A DNA stretch of 64,000 nucleotides from positions 930,001 to 994,000 of the forward strand of contig NZ_JAJMLW010000001.1 of the NCBI RefSeq assembly GCF_022669055.1. The letters are read 5' to 3'. Position 1 is the stretch's first letter, and every line of letters starts with the position of its first letter. Shown piece by piece: positions 55,203-62,665 of the stretch. The position numbers and the translations under genes were made by a program. Below the pieces are notes generated by a model. It was not told where the DNA came from. It searched no databases and saw only the letters and a list, made by a program, of their open reading frames with translations. Source of the DNA: Adlercreutzia faecimuris. Lineage in GTDB: Bacteria > Actinomycetota > Coriobacteriia > Coriobacteriales > Eggerthellaceae.

Positions 55203-56216
55203 GTGGCGAAGTGGGACAAGCAGGCGGATCGGGCCGGCGCGCGCCGGCAGCCCGTCGGCCGCGTGGGGCGCGACGCCCCCTACCCGTTCAACGACAAGGA
55301 GGCCGAGGTGCGCGCCGCTACCTCCTACGTGCCGCGCAAGTCCTCGCGCAACGGCGCGGTCATCTTCAACATCGCCGTCTTCGCCGTCGCCTGCGCGGCG
55401 GTGCTCGGCGCGGGCTGGGCGGTGCTCGGGCGCATTGACTTCGGCCTCATCTGCCTCATGGTGGTGGTGGCGCTCTTGGCGCTGTCGTCCGTCCACATCG
55501 CGCTGTCGTGGGAGAAGGTGGTCGTGCTGCGCTTCGGCAAGCTCGCCCGCGTGGTGGGGCCGGGGCTCTACCTCACCATCCCCATCATCGAGCACGGCAC
55601 CATCCGCGTGGACCAGCGCGTCATCGCGACGCCCTTCTACGCCGAGAAGACGCTCACGGCCGACCTCGTGCCCGTCAACATCGACGCGGTGCTGTTCTGG
55701 GTGGTGTGGGACGCCGAGAAGGCGTGCACCGAGGTCGAGGACTACTACGCGGCCGTGTCGTTCCTTGCCCAGACGGCCATGCGCGAGGCGGTGGGCCGCT
55801 CCACCGTGGCTGAGGTGGCGCTGCGCCGTGACCAGCTTGACGTGGAGATAAAGGCCGACATCGAGAAGGAGGCCGCGGGCTGGGGCGTCGACATCATATC
55901 GGTGAAGGTGCGCGACATCGTCATCCCCGACGAGCTGGTGGACGTCATGTCGCTCGAGGCCCAGGCTGACCGCGAGAAGAACGCGCGCATGGCCGTGGCG
56001 AGCGTCGAGGCCGACCTGGCCGAGATGCTGGCCGAGGCGGCCCGGGCCTACGGCGACCCCGAGGCGGCGCTGGCGCTGCGCACCATGCTCATGCAGTACG
56101 AGACGGTGCGCAAGTCCGGCAGCGCCGTGGTGACGGTGCCCACCGCCGTGAGCGACGGGTTCACCGAGGGCGCGGCCCGCGCCGCCGGCCAGTCCGGCCG
56201 CGGCGCGCCGGCCTGA
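55203..56216 (+). CDS. Slipin (SPFH/band-7 domain protein)
   Basis: 337 residues. A cytoplasmic N-terminus of about 48 residues is followed by two hydrophobic segments (about 49-100) and an SPFH domain: WEKVVVLRFGKLARVVGPGL, DQRVIATPFYAEKTLTADL, and VSFLAQTAMREAVGRSTVAE. The C-terminal part is helical and Ala/Glu-rich. Stomatin-like proteins organise membrane microdomains and often pair with an NfeD protein, which is absent here. GTG start; a gaagggaagg site precedes it. Same strand as the NrfD-like and GntR genes. Confidence 0.9.
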   Translation: MAKWDKQADRAGARRQPVGRVGRDAPYPFNDKEAEVRAATSYVPRKSSRNGAVIFNIAVFAVACAAVLGAGWAVLGRIDFGLICLMVVVALLALSSVHIALSWEKVVVLRFGKLARVVGPGLYLTIPIIEHGTIRVDQRVIATPFYAEKTLTADLVPVNIDAVLFWVVWDAEKACTEVEDYYAAVSFLAQTAMREAVGRSTVAEVALRRDQLDVEIKADIEKEAAGWGVDIISVKVRDIVIPDELVDVMSLEAQADREKNARMAVASVEADLAEMLAEAARAYGDPEAALALRTMLMQYETVRKSGSAVVTVPTAVSDGFTEGAARAAGQSGRGAPA

Positions 56217-56291
56217 CGGCCTCTGGTAAGATGACCCCAGAGGTCTCCCTTCTCCCGTCTCGTTCCCATCCCCTCCTAAGGAAGCAAGCCC

Positions 56292-56690
56292 ATGAGCGTA
56301 CTCGAGTCCTTTGAGATCGACCACAACAGCGGCATGCCCGTGTGGATCCAGGTGAAGAACCGCCTGGCCTACCTCATCGGCGCCGGCACCTACGCGCCGG
56401 GGGAGCGGCTGCCCACCGTGCGCTCGCTCGCCATCGAGCTGGACATCAGCTACAACACGGCCAACCGCGCCTACATGGATCTCGAGCGCGAGGGCTACAT
56501 ATCGACGCGGAAGGGCCGCGGTACCTTCGTCGCGGAGCGCAACGACGTGGGCGCCGCCCGGGCCTCGGACAGCCCCGTCGAGCTGGTGATCGACGACATG
56601 ATCCGCGCGTGCAGCGCGTCGGGCCTGGCCGACGAGGACATCCTGGCCATGGTGGCGGCCCGCCTGGAGCACCGCCGCTACAGCGCCTAG
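56292..56690 (+). CDS. GntR-family regulator, YtrA subfamily
   Basis: 132 residues. The GntR winged helix has the typical start (MPVWIQVKNRLAYLIGAG), YAPGERLPTVRSLAIELDIS and NTANRAYMDLEREGYI. The short helical C-terminus (about 45 residues) has no ligand domain, as in YtrA-type repressors that control adjacent ABC or membrane-protein genes. A TAAGAT box is at about 56225 and an aaggaag site precedes the ATG. Confidence 0.9.
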   Translation: MSVLESFEIDHNSGMPVWIQVKNRLAYLIGAGTYAPGERLPTVRSLAIELDISYNTANRAYMDLEREGYISTRKGRGTFVAERNDVGAARASDSPVELVIDDMIRACSASGLADEDILAMVAARLEHRRYSA

Positions 56691-56724
56691 GCCGCCCGCG
56701 CGGGGCGCCCGCGGCCGCGCGGCC

Positions 56725-57663
56725 CTACGGGAGGGGGTGGCGGGCGCGGTAGGGGGCGCACGTCGTCGTGATGCACGCCGCGAGCTGGCGCAGGTAGCGC
56801 CGCTCCCCGTCGTCGAGCTTGGCGGGGTTGTCGGCCGCGCCCACGATGAAGGAGGGGCCGTCCTTGATCGGGACGAAGATGCGCGGGTCGGTCTCCGCGC
56901 CCAGGAAGGCGCTGAACGAGTCCCAGAACGTCACGGCCCTGCCCGCCGCCACCAGCTCCTCGATCATGGGCAGGTTGGTGGTGTGCTGGATCTCGTTTCG
57001 CAGGGGGATGGCGGCGAACAGCCGCGCCACCAGGTCGTCGAGCATCCTCTCGCTGTAGGAGGCTATGGGCAGCTGCGCCACGTCGGCCGCGGCGATGCCG
57101 CGCAGCCGGGGCGAGAGGAGCGCCGAGGTGCCGATGACCCCCAGGTCGGCGCTGATGAGCGGCTCGAAATCCAGGGCGGGGTCCGCCGCCAGCGCCGCGG
57201 CCTCGTCGGACGGCAGGGCCACCAGTGCCAGCCTGCAGGGGCCGGCGGGGCTGCGGAGGGCTTGCAGGACGTCGGCGCGGTCCCGCTCGACCAGCACCGC
57301 GTGGCGCAGCCCCCAGCTTTCGAGATCGCTCTTCATGTAGTTGAACACCACGCTCGACGTGAACGACGTCGTCCACAGCGTCACGGCCTCCTCGGGGCGA
57401 TCGGGCGCGAGCTTGCGCATGGCGTCGCGGATATCGCGGTCGAGGGCGAGGTAGTCCTGGGCCAGCGGCACGAGGCGCTTGCCGGCCTCGGTGAGGTGTA
57501 CCTTGCGGCCCGTCTTCTCGAACAGCGGCACCCCCAGGTCGCGCTCGAAGGCCCGGATGGACTTGCCCAGGCCCTGCTGGGACACGTAGAGCCGCCGGCT
57601 CGCGAGGGAGTACGATCCGCACTCGGCGATGGCCAGGAAGTACCGTAGTGTCTCGACGCGCAT
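56725..57663 (-). CDS. LysR-family transcriptional regulator
   Basis: 312 residues. The N-terminal helix-turn-helix (MRVETLRYFLAIAECGSYSL, ASRRLYVSQQGLGKSIRAFE) and DLGVPLFEKTGRKVHLTEAG are standard. The effector domain follows from about residue 90. The ATG at 57663 follows a gggggagggg site. It is divergent from the molybdopterin oxidoreductase, the usual place for the activator of an inducible catabolic operon. Confidence 0.93.
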   Translation of the reverse strand: MRVETLRYFLAIAECGSYSLASRRLYVSQQGLGKSIRAFERDLGVPLFEKTGRKVHLTEAGKRLVPLAQDYLALDRDIRDAMRKLAPDRPEEAVTLWTTSFTSSVVFNYMKSDLESWGLRHAVLVERDRADVLQALRSPAGPCRLALVALPSDEAAALAADPALDFEPLISADLGVIGTSALLSPRLRGIAAADVAQLPIASYSERMLDDLVARLFAAIPLRNEIQHTTNLPMIEELVAAGRAVTFWDSFSAFLGAETDPRIFVPIKDGPSFIVGAADNPAKLDDGERRYLRQLAACITTTCAPYRARHPLP

Positions 57664-57740
57664 GCCCCTCCCCCTCATCCTTGACATCCTCCCATGATAG
57701 GCGCGCCGCCCGCGCCCGCACAAGCCAAAAATGAAACCGT

Positions 57741-57754
57741 TGGTTGTGAAACCA
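57741..57754. promoter_or_regulatory. Possible LysR binding site
   Basis: TGGTTGTGAAACCA is a perfect 5-4-5 dyad in the divergent region between the lysR gene and the molybdopterin oxidoreductase gene. A second tgaaacc lies at 57732. Position and symmetry fit a LysR regulatory box. Confidence 0.5.
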
Positions 57755-57910
57755 GAACTTTTGCCTGTTGGACGCCACGTCGGCGGCGGGCCTACGATAT
57801 CCCCACCTTGGCCATCGGATGCGGCGCTTCAGCCTCCCCCGGGCAGCAGGCCCGGATAACCCGCGGTAGGGAGGGCCGCCCCCAACGGCCAGAGTCGAAA
57901 GGAGATTGGC

Positions 57911-60121
57911 ATGACGGTCAAGAAGACTCGGACGCAGTGCACGACGTGCCATGCGCGATGCGGGGTGTTCGTGTACTCCGAGGACGGCAAGATCCTGAGG
58001 ATCGAGGGCGATCCCGACAACCCGAAGTCGCACGGCGTGTGCTGCAGCTCGGGCATGTCGGAGCGCGAGATCCACAACAACACCGAGGGGCGCGTGCTCT
58101 ACCCGATGAAGCGCATCGACTGGAACCCCGACAAGGGCGAGCGCAACCCGCAGAACCGCGGCAAGAGCGAGTTCGTGCGCATCAGCTGGGACGAGGCCCT
58201 GGGCCTGATCGCCGACGAGTGCCTGCGCATCAAGGACGAGTACGGCCCCGAGGCCATCATCACCGGCCAGGGCACCGGCCGCACCTCCAACCACTGGCAC
58301 TGCCGCCTGAACTCGTCGCTCGGCCTGGAGGGCTGGTCGCTCGTGCCCACCCACGTGTGCCTGATGCCCCACATGTTGCCCAACGCGTTCACGCTGGGCG
58401 TCTACAGCCCCGCCGACGGCGACCTGGCCAACTCCAGTACCATCGTCCTGTGGGGCGAGAACCCCGCGATGGAGCGCGCGATCACCCGCACCATCTTCGA
58501 CCGCCAGCGCCAGGGCGCCAAGCTCGTCGTCATCGACACGCGCTTCCAGGACATGTCCAAGCACGCTGACGTCTTCCTCCAGCCCCGCCCCGGCACCGAC
58601 GCGGCCATCGCGCTCGCGCTCATGCACGAGATCATCGAGCACGGCTGGTACGACCGCGAGTGGATCGACGCGTGGACCTACGGCTTCGACGAGCTGGCCG
58701 AGCGCGTCCGGGACTGGACGCCCGAGCGCGCCGCCGAGGTCGCCCAGGTTGATGCCGACGACATCCGCGCCATCGCCGAGCTTCTGGGCACCAACGGCCC
58801 GGTTGGCATGAAGATCGGCCTCGGGCCCGGCTGCATGCACACCAACGCCATCCAGAACGGCCGCGCCGTCGCCTGCCTGCAGGGCCTGCTCGGCTGGGTC
58901 GACCAGAAGGGCGGCATCAGCGTGCCGGTGTCGTTCTCGGTCATGCTCGACGACCGCATCACGCTGTGGGACGACAAGGACCCCGGCCGCCCCGAGCTGT
59001 TCACCTTCGGCGGCGAGGAGCACCCGCTCTACAAGTCCTTCGGCCGCTCGAACGACCCCCACGCGACGTTCGAGGCCATCATCACCCAGGAGCCGCGGCC
59101 GGTGCGCGCCTACATCGCCATCGCGAACGACCCGCTTCTGTGCTACGAGAACACGAACCTCACCTACGAGGCCATGACCAGCCCGAACCTGGACATGCTC
59201 GCGGTCAAGGACTTCTACTTCTCGCCGACGGCGAAGATCGCCGACCTGGTGCTGCCGTCGTCTGACTGGGCCGAGCGCTGCACCTACGACGAGGAGATCG
59301 ACGGCAACATGATCCTCACCTTCGACCAGGCCGTCGAGGCGCCCGGCGAGTGCAAGGACGACTGGTGGTTCTTCCTGCACCTGGGCAAGCTCATCAAGGA
59401 GGAGGACTGGCCGTGGGAGGACGAGAAGGACATGGTGCTCTGGCGCCTGCGCGAGTTCTACGGCTTCGACCTGACCTGGGACGAGTTCCAGTCTGAGACC
59501 GTCCGCTCCACCGAGCCCGGCGGCGAGGCGGGCGAGGTCGTCTACGAGAAGTACAAGAAGGGCCTCATGCGCCCCGACGGGCGGCCCGGCTTCCCCACGC
59601 CCACCGGTCGCATCGAGTTCTGGTGCGATGCGCTCGCGTCGTTCGGCTACGACCCGCTGCCCGACTACGTCGAGCCCCTGGAGAGCCTCGTGAGCCAGCC
59701 CGAGCTGGCTGAGGAGTACCCGCTGACGGTCATCACGGGCCATCGCCTGTACTCGTTCTTCCATTCCGCGTGGACGAACATCCCCGCCCAGCGCAAGCTC
59801 TATCCCGAGCCGTTCGCGCTTGTGCACCCCGATGACGCGCAGGCCTTCGGCGTCACCGACGGGGAGTGGATCACCATCTCGTCGCCGCGGGGCAAGATCA
59901 TCTCGAAGGCGCGCGTCACGCGCGAGATCAAGAAGGGCGTCGTCGCGGTGCCGCGTCCCGGCTGGCGCGACGAGTGCCCCGAGCTGGGGCTGCCGGGGTA
60001 CGGCTGGAACAAGGCGAACGGCAACATCCTGGTGCCGTCCACGCCGGCCGAGCCGGGCTACGGCGCGACGGCCATGCGCTCGTCGCTTTGCAAGATCGAG
60101 TCAGGAAGGGGTGACCTGTAA
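57911..60121 (+). CDS. Soluble molybdopterin oxidoreductase, DMSO-reductase family
   Basis: 736 residues. The N-terminal [4Fe-4S] site is CTTCHARC then VCC (Cys10, Cys13, Cys17, Cys48), followed by domains for the bis-molybdopterin-guanine cofactor (STIVLWGENPAMERA; DTRFQD) and the C-terminal beta-barrel domain (ITGHRLYSFFHSAWTN; TDGEWITISSPRGKI). There is no Tat signal peptide, so it should be cytoplasmic. It overlaps a small ferredoxin-like gene by one base and is divergent from lysR. Soluble family members include acetylene hydratase, pyrogallol transhydroxylase and the soluble catechol dehydroxylases of gut Eggerthellaceae. Substrate unknown. Confidence 0.9.
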   Translation: MTVKKTRTQCTTCHARCGVFVYSEDGKILRIEGDPDNPKSHGVCCSSGMSEREIHNNTEGRVLYPMKRIDWNPDKGERNPQNRGKSEFVRISWDEALGLIADECLRIKDEYGPEAIITGQGTGRTSNHWHCRLNSSLGLEGWSLVPTHVCLMPHMLPNAFTLGVYSPADGDLANSSTIVLWGENPAMERAITRTIFDRQRQGAKLVVIDTRFQDMSKHADVFLQPRPGTDAAIALALMHEIIEHGWYDREWIDAWTYGFDELAERVRDWTPERAAEVAQVDADDIRAIAELLGTNGPVGMKIGLGPGCMHTNAIQNGRAVACLQGLLGWVDQKGGISVPVSFSVMLDDRITLWDDKDPGRPELFTFGGEEHPLYKSFGRSNDPHATFEAIITQEPRPVRAYIAIANDPLLCYENTNLTYEAMTSPNLDMLAVKDFYFSPTAKIADLVLPSSDWAERCTYDEEIDGNMILTFDQAVEAPGECKDDWWFFLHLGKLIKEEDWPWEDEKDMVLWRLREFYGFDLTWDEFQSETVRSTEPGGEAGEVVYEKYKKGLMRPDGRPGFPTPTGRIEFWCDALASFGYDPLPDYVEPLESLVSQPELAEEYPLTVITGHRLYSFFHSAWTNIPAQRKLYPEPFALVHPDDAQAFGVTDGEWITISSPRGKIISKARVTREIKKGVVAVPRPGWRDECPELGLPGYGWNKANGNILVPSTPAEPGYGATAMRSSLCKIESGRGDL

Positions 60122-60456
60122 TGGGCAGGATTCAGGGGAACGGCATCGCGCTGCTGCTCGACTTGGATGATTGCACGGGCTGCTTCAGCTGCGAGGCCGC
60201 GTGCCGCGAGACGCACCGCTACCCGTACGAGGAGGACTGGATGCGGGTGGTGCGCCGCGACCCGTTCCTCGTCGACGGCAAGCTGCGCCAGTACCACCTG
60301 GTCGCGCCGGTGATGGACAAGTGCGCCGCGTGCTACGACGGTGAGCACGAGCCACTGTGCGTGAGCGGCTGCCCGGCGGCGGCGCTGCGGATCGGCTCGC
60401 TCGCCGACATGGCGCGCGAGGCCGAGGGGCGCCACTGCGCCATCTACACGGCCTAG
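60121..60456 (+). CDS. Small ferredoxin-like partner with two [4Fe-4S] motifs
   Basis: 111 residues. Cysteine clusters CTGCFSCEAAC (Cys18, 21, 24, 28) and CAAC...PLCVSGCP (Cys68, 71, 80, 84) form two [4Fe-4S] sites, as in a shortened DmsB/NrfC-type subunit. The start codon shares a base with the stop of the oxidoreductase (TAATG), so translation is coupled. No membrane anchor subunit is in the operon. It probably delivers electrons to the catalytic subunit. Confidence 0.9.
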   Translation: MGRIQGNGIALLLDLDDCTGCFSCEAACRETHRYPYEEDWMRVVRRDPFLVDGKLRQYHLVAPVMDKCAACYDGEHEPLCVSGCPAAALRIGSLADMAREAEGRHCAIYTA

Positions 60457-60594
60457 CGGGGGATGCGCGGGGGCGGGGCGCCGGGAGGCGGCCCGCCCCC
60501 GCCTGCGTCGGCTGCGCCTGGGGCGGCCGCGCGCGGCGCGGGGCGCTCGACGTGGCGGGGCGCCCCGCGGGGGAGGGCGCCTCGTGCCCGCCGG

Positions 60595-60630
60595 TTGATT
60601 GTCGCAAATGGCTGCGATACTATGACAATC
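60595..60630 (+). promoter_or_regulatory. Promoter and operator of the radical-SAM gene
   Basis: TTGATT (60595-60600) and TACTAT (60618-60623) have a 17-base spacer. The spacer holds TGTCGCAA-N4-CTGCGATA, a near-copy of the dyad before the NrfD-like gene, and a wider repeat GATTGTC...GACAATC (60597-60630) encloses the -10 box. Confidence 0.65.
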
Positions 60631-60699
60631 GAAGACGGGACGTCGGGCGCGGCCCCGCGCATGGCGCGGCGCCGCGCCCCCTTTCGAGAGGGGAAGGCG

Positions 60700-62118
60700 A
60701 TGGGCGAGCGGGACGAGGCGGCGCGGGCGCGCGGGGCGGCCGCGGGCGGCGCGGGGGAGGCTCCCAACCCGCAGCGGGACGCGGCGCTGGCGCTCTACCG
60801 CGGCATCGAGGACGACTACCTGCGGGCGCTCGAGGCCACGGGCGTCGCCTTCGCGCCGCGCGACGAGGAGCGCGCGCGGGCCCGGGTGCTCCGGGCCCAG
60901 GTGGAGGCCGCGGGCGGGCGCGTGCGCAACGGCGGCGCCAGCGTGGCGTCGGGCTTTCTCAGCCGGGCCTGCGCGGCGTGCACCGGCGACTGCGTGAGCC
61001 GCAGCTTCGCCCTCACCAACAACTGCCACCGCGACTGCTTCTTCTGCTTCAACCCCAACCAGGAGGACTTCGCCTACTGGTGCGAGCATCCCTTCCCGTG
61101 GCGCCGGCTCCTAGACGAGCTGGCCGCCGAGGAGCCCCGGCCCGCCGCCGTGGCGCTCACCGGCGGCGAGCCTCTGCTCATGCCCGACGAGGCAGTGGCC
61201 TTCTTCGCCCGGGCGCGCGAGCTGTTCCCCGACGCGCACCTGCGCCTCTACACGGCCGGCGACATGCTCGACCGCGCGCTGCTCGGGCGGCTGCGCGACG
61301 CGGGGATGGACGAGGCCCGCTTCTCCGTGAAGCACGACGACGCGCCGGCGGCCCTGGAGCGCGTGCTCGGCAACCTGGCGCTGGCGCGCGAGGTGATCGG
61401 CACCGTCATGGTGGAGATGCCCGTCATCCCCGGCACCGAGGGCTTCATGCGCGATCTGCTGCGCCGCCTGGACGCCATGGGCGTCGACGGCGTGAACCTG
61501 CTGGAGTTCTGCTACCCGCTGTGGAACTGGCCGGTGTACGAGTCGATGGGGCTCACCCTGCGCAACCCGCCGTTCCGCGTGTTCTTCGACTACTCCTACG
61601 CCGGCGCGCTGGCGGTGGAGGGCAGCGAGGAGGCGTGCCTGGAGCTCATGGCATGGGCGCGCGCGGAGGGGCTCGCCCTCGGGCTGCACTACTGCTCGCT
61701 CGAGAACAAGCACCGCGCCCAGGTGCGCAACGTGAACGAGCCGCACCGCGATGTGGACGCGCGCTACGCCTTCGACTACGGCGACTTCTTCCTCAAGGCG
61801 GGGATGGTGTTCGGGCCCGACCGCGCGCCGGTGCGCGCCGCGCTGCGCGAGACCGGCTGCCGCGACTTCCTGGAGGACGAGGCGGCGGGCTCCACGACGT
61901 TCCACCCGCGCTGGCTCGCCGCAGCCGCGGCGGTGCGCCGGCCCGACGGAGGCCTCGCGCGCCCCTGCGTGTCGAGCAGCATCGCGGTGGCCGGCGAGGA
62001 CGGCGCCGTGGGCCTGCGCGAGCTCAAGCTGGAACCCCTGGAGGACGCCGCCCCCGTCCAGCTGGACGACGCCACCGCCCCTGCCGATGCCGCTGCCGGC
62101 ATCACCTGCTGGGGCTAG
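60700..62118 (+). CDS. Radical-SAM protein of unknown function
   Basis: 472 residues. The radical-SAM cluster is CHRDCFFC (Cys109, Cys113, Cys116) inside LTNNCHRDCFFCFNPNQE. A second group just before it, CAACTGDC (Cys91, Cys94, Cys98), could bind a further cluster or metal. LTGGEPLL follows at about residue 150, and the barrel continues to about residue 350. The C-terminal part has WNWPVYESMGLTLRNPP and a CSLENKHRAQVRN block. I cannot assign a reaction. The ATG at 60700 follows a gaggggaagg site. It has its own promoter, separate from the oxidoreductase operon. Confidence 0.82.
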   Translation: MGERDEAARARGAAAGGAGEAPNPQRDAALALYRGIEDDYLRALEATGVAFAPRDEERARARVLRAQVEAAGGRVRNGGASVASGFLSRACAACTGDCVSRSFALTNNCHRDCFFCFNPNQEDFAYWCEHPFPWRRLLDELAAEEPRPAAVALTGGEPLLMPDEAVAFFARARELFPDAHLRLYTAGDMLDRALLGRLRDAGMDEARFSVKHDDAPAALERVLGNLALAREVIGTVMVEMPVIPGTEGFMRDLLRRLDAMGVDGVNLLEFCYPLWNWPVYESMGLTLRNPPFRVFFDYSYAGALAVEGSEEACLELMAWARAEGLALGLHYCSLENKHRAQVRNVNEPHRDVDARYAFDYGDFFLKAGMVFGPDRAPVRAALRETGCRDFLEDEAAGSTTFHPRWLAAAAAVRRPDGGLARPCVSSSIAVAGEDGAVGLRELKLEPLEDAAPVQLDDATAPADAAAGITCWG

Positions 62119-62158
62119 CGCCCTCCCCGGCAGCCCGCCCCGGCGCGGGGCGAATGCG

Positions 62159-62164
62159 TATAAT
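62159..62164 (+). promoter_or_regulatory. -10 box of the toxin-like gene, probably leaderless
   Basis: A perfect TATAAT ends 6 bases before the ATG at 62171. No ribosome binding site lies between them. Confidence 0.6.
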
Positions 62165-62170
62165 CCCCTT

Positions 62171-62560
62171 ATGCAGAAACCGGTGGGGAACATAACCATT
62201 CCTGGCGATGCCAACGTTTGGCCGCATGAGTACCAGACTGCGCTTGCGCTGGCCAAGTCCGGCCGTAGCGTCGCCTTCATCAAGAAGAGCGAGAGCGACC
62301 ACCAGTCCACCCCTGACATTCTCATGGATGGACTGACCTGGGAGCTGAAGGCGCCGACGGCGTCAAATATCAAGGCGGTGGAGAGGAACTTGAAGCGTGG
62401 TCGGTGGCAGTCCTCCCGCATTGTGTTCGATTCCCGGAGAATGAAGGGCATACCCGATGCGGCCATAGAGAGGGAGCTGAGAAAGCACGCATTCGCTCTG
62501 AAGGGGATCGATCGCGTCCTTTTCGTGAACCGTCGCGGTGATGTCGTTGACATTAGGTAG
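62171..62560 (+). CDS. Orphan nuclease-like protein (CdiA C-terminal toxin-like)
   Basis: 129 residues. The region HEYQTALALAKSGRSVAFIK, STPDILMDGLTWELKAPT and SSRIVFDSRRM resembles the C-terminal nuclease domains of contact-dependent toxins (CdiA_C type), with a plausible PD-x(n)-E-x-K active site in PDILMDG...WELK. There is no delivery domain or signal and no obvious immunity gene beside it. Base composition and codon use are less GC-biased than in the neighbours, suggesting transfer. The family call comes from motif memory. An intrinsic terminator follows. Confidence 0.6.
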   Translation: MQKPVGNITIPGDANVWPHEYQTALALAKSGRSVAFIKKSESDHQSTPDILMDGLTWELKAPTASNIKAVERNLKRGRWQSSRIVFDSRRMKGIPDAAIERELRKHAFALKGIDRVLFVNRRGDVVDIR

Positions 62561-62583
62561 GGGTTGCCTACAATGAGTTCATC

Positions 62584-62629
62584 AACGCCCGAACGGTACG
62601 TCAGTTACCTTCCTCGGGCGTTCTTTTTT
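62584..62629 (+). terminator. Intrinsic terminator after the toxin-like gene
   Basis: An AACGCCCGA/TCGGGCGTT stem, with a smaller hairpin in its loop, is followed by six T residues. Confidence 0.85.
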
Positions 62630-62665
62630 GCCCGACCCTTCTTTTAGGCCCTGAGAGGAGCCCTG

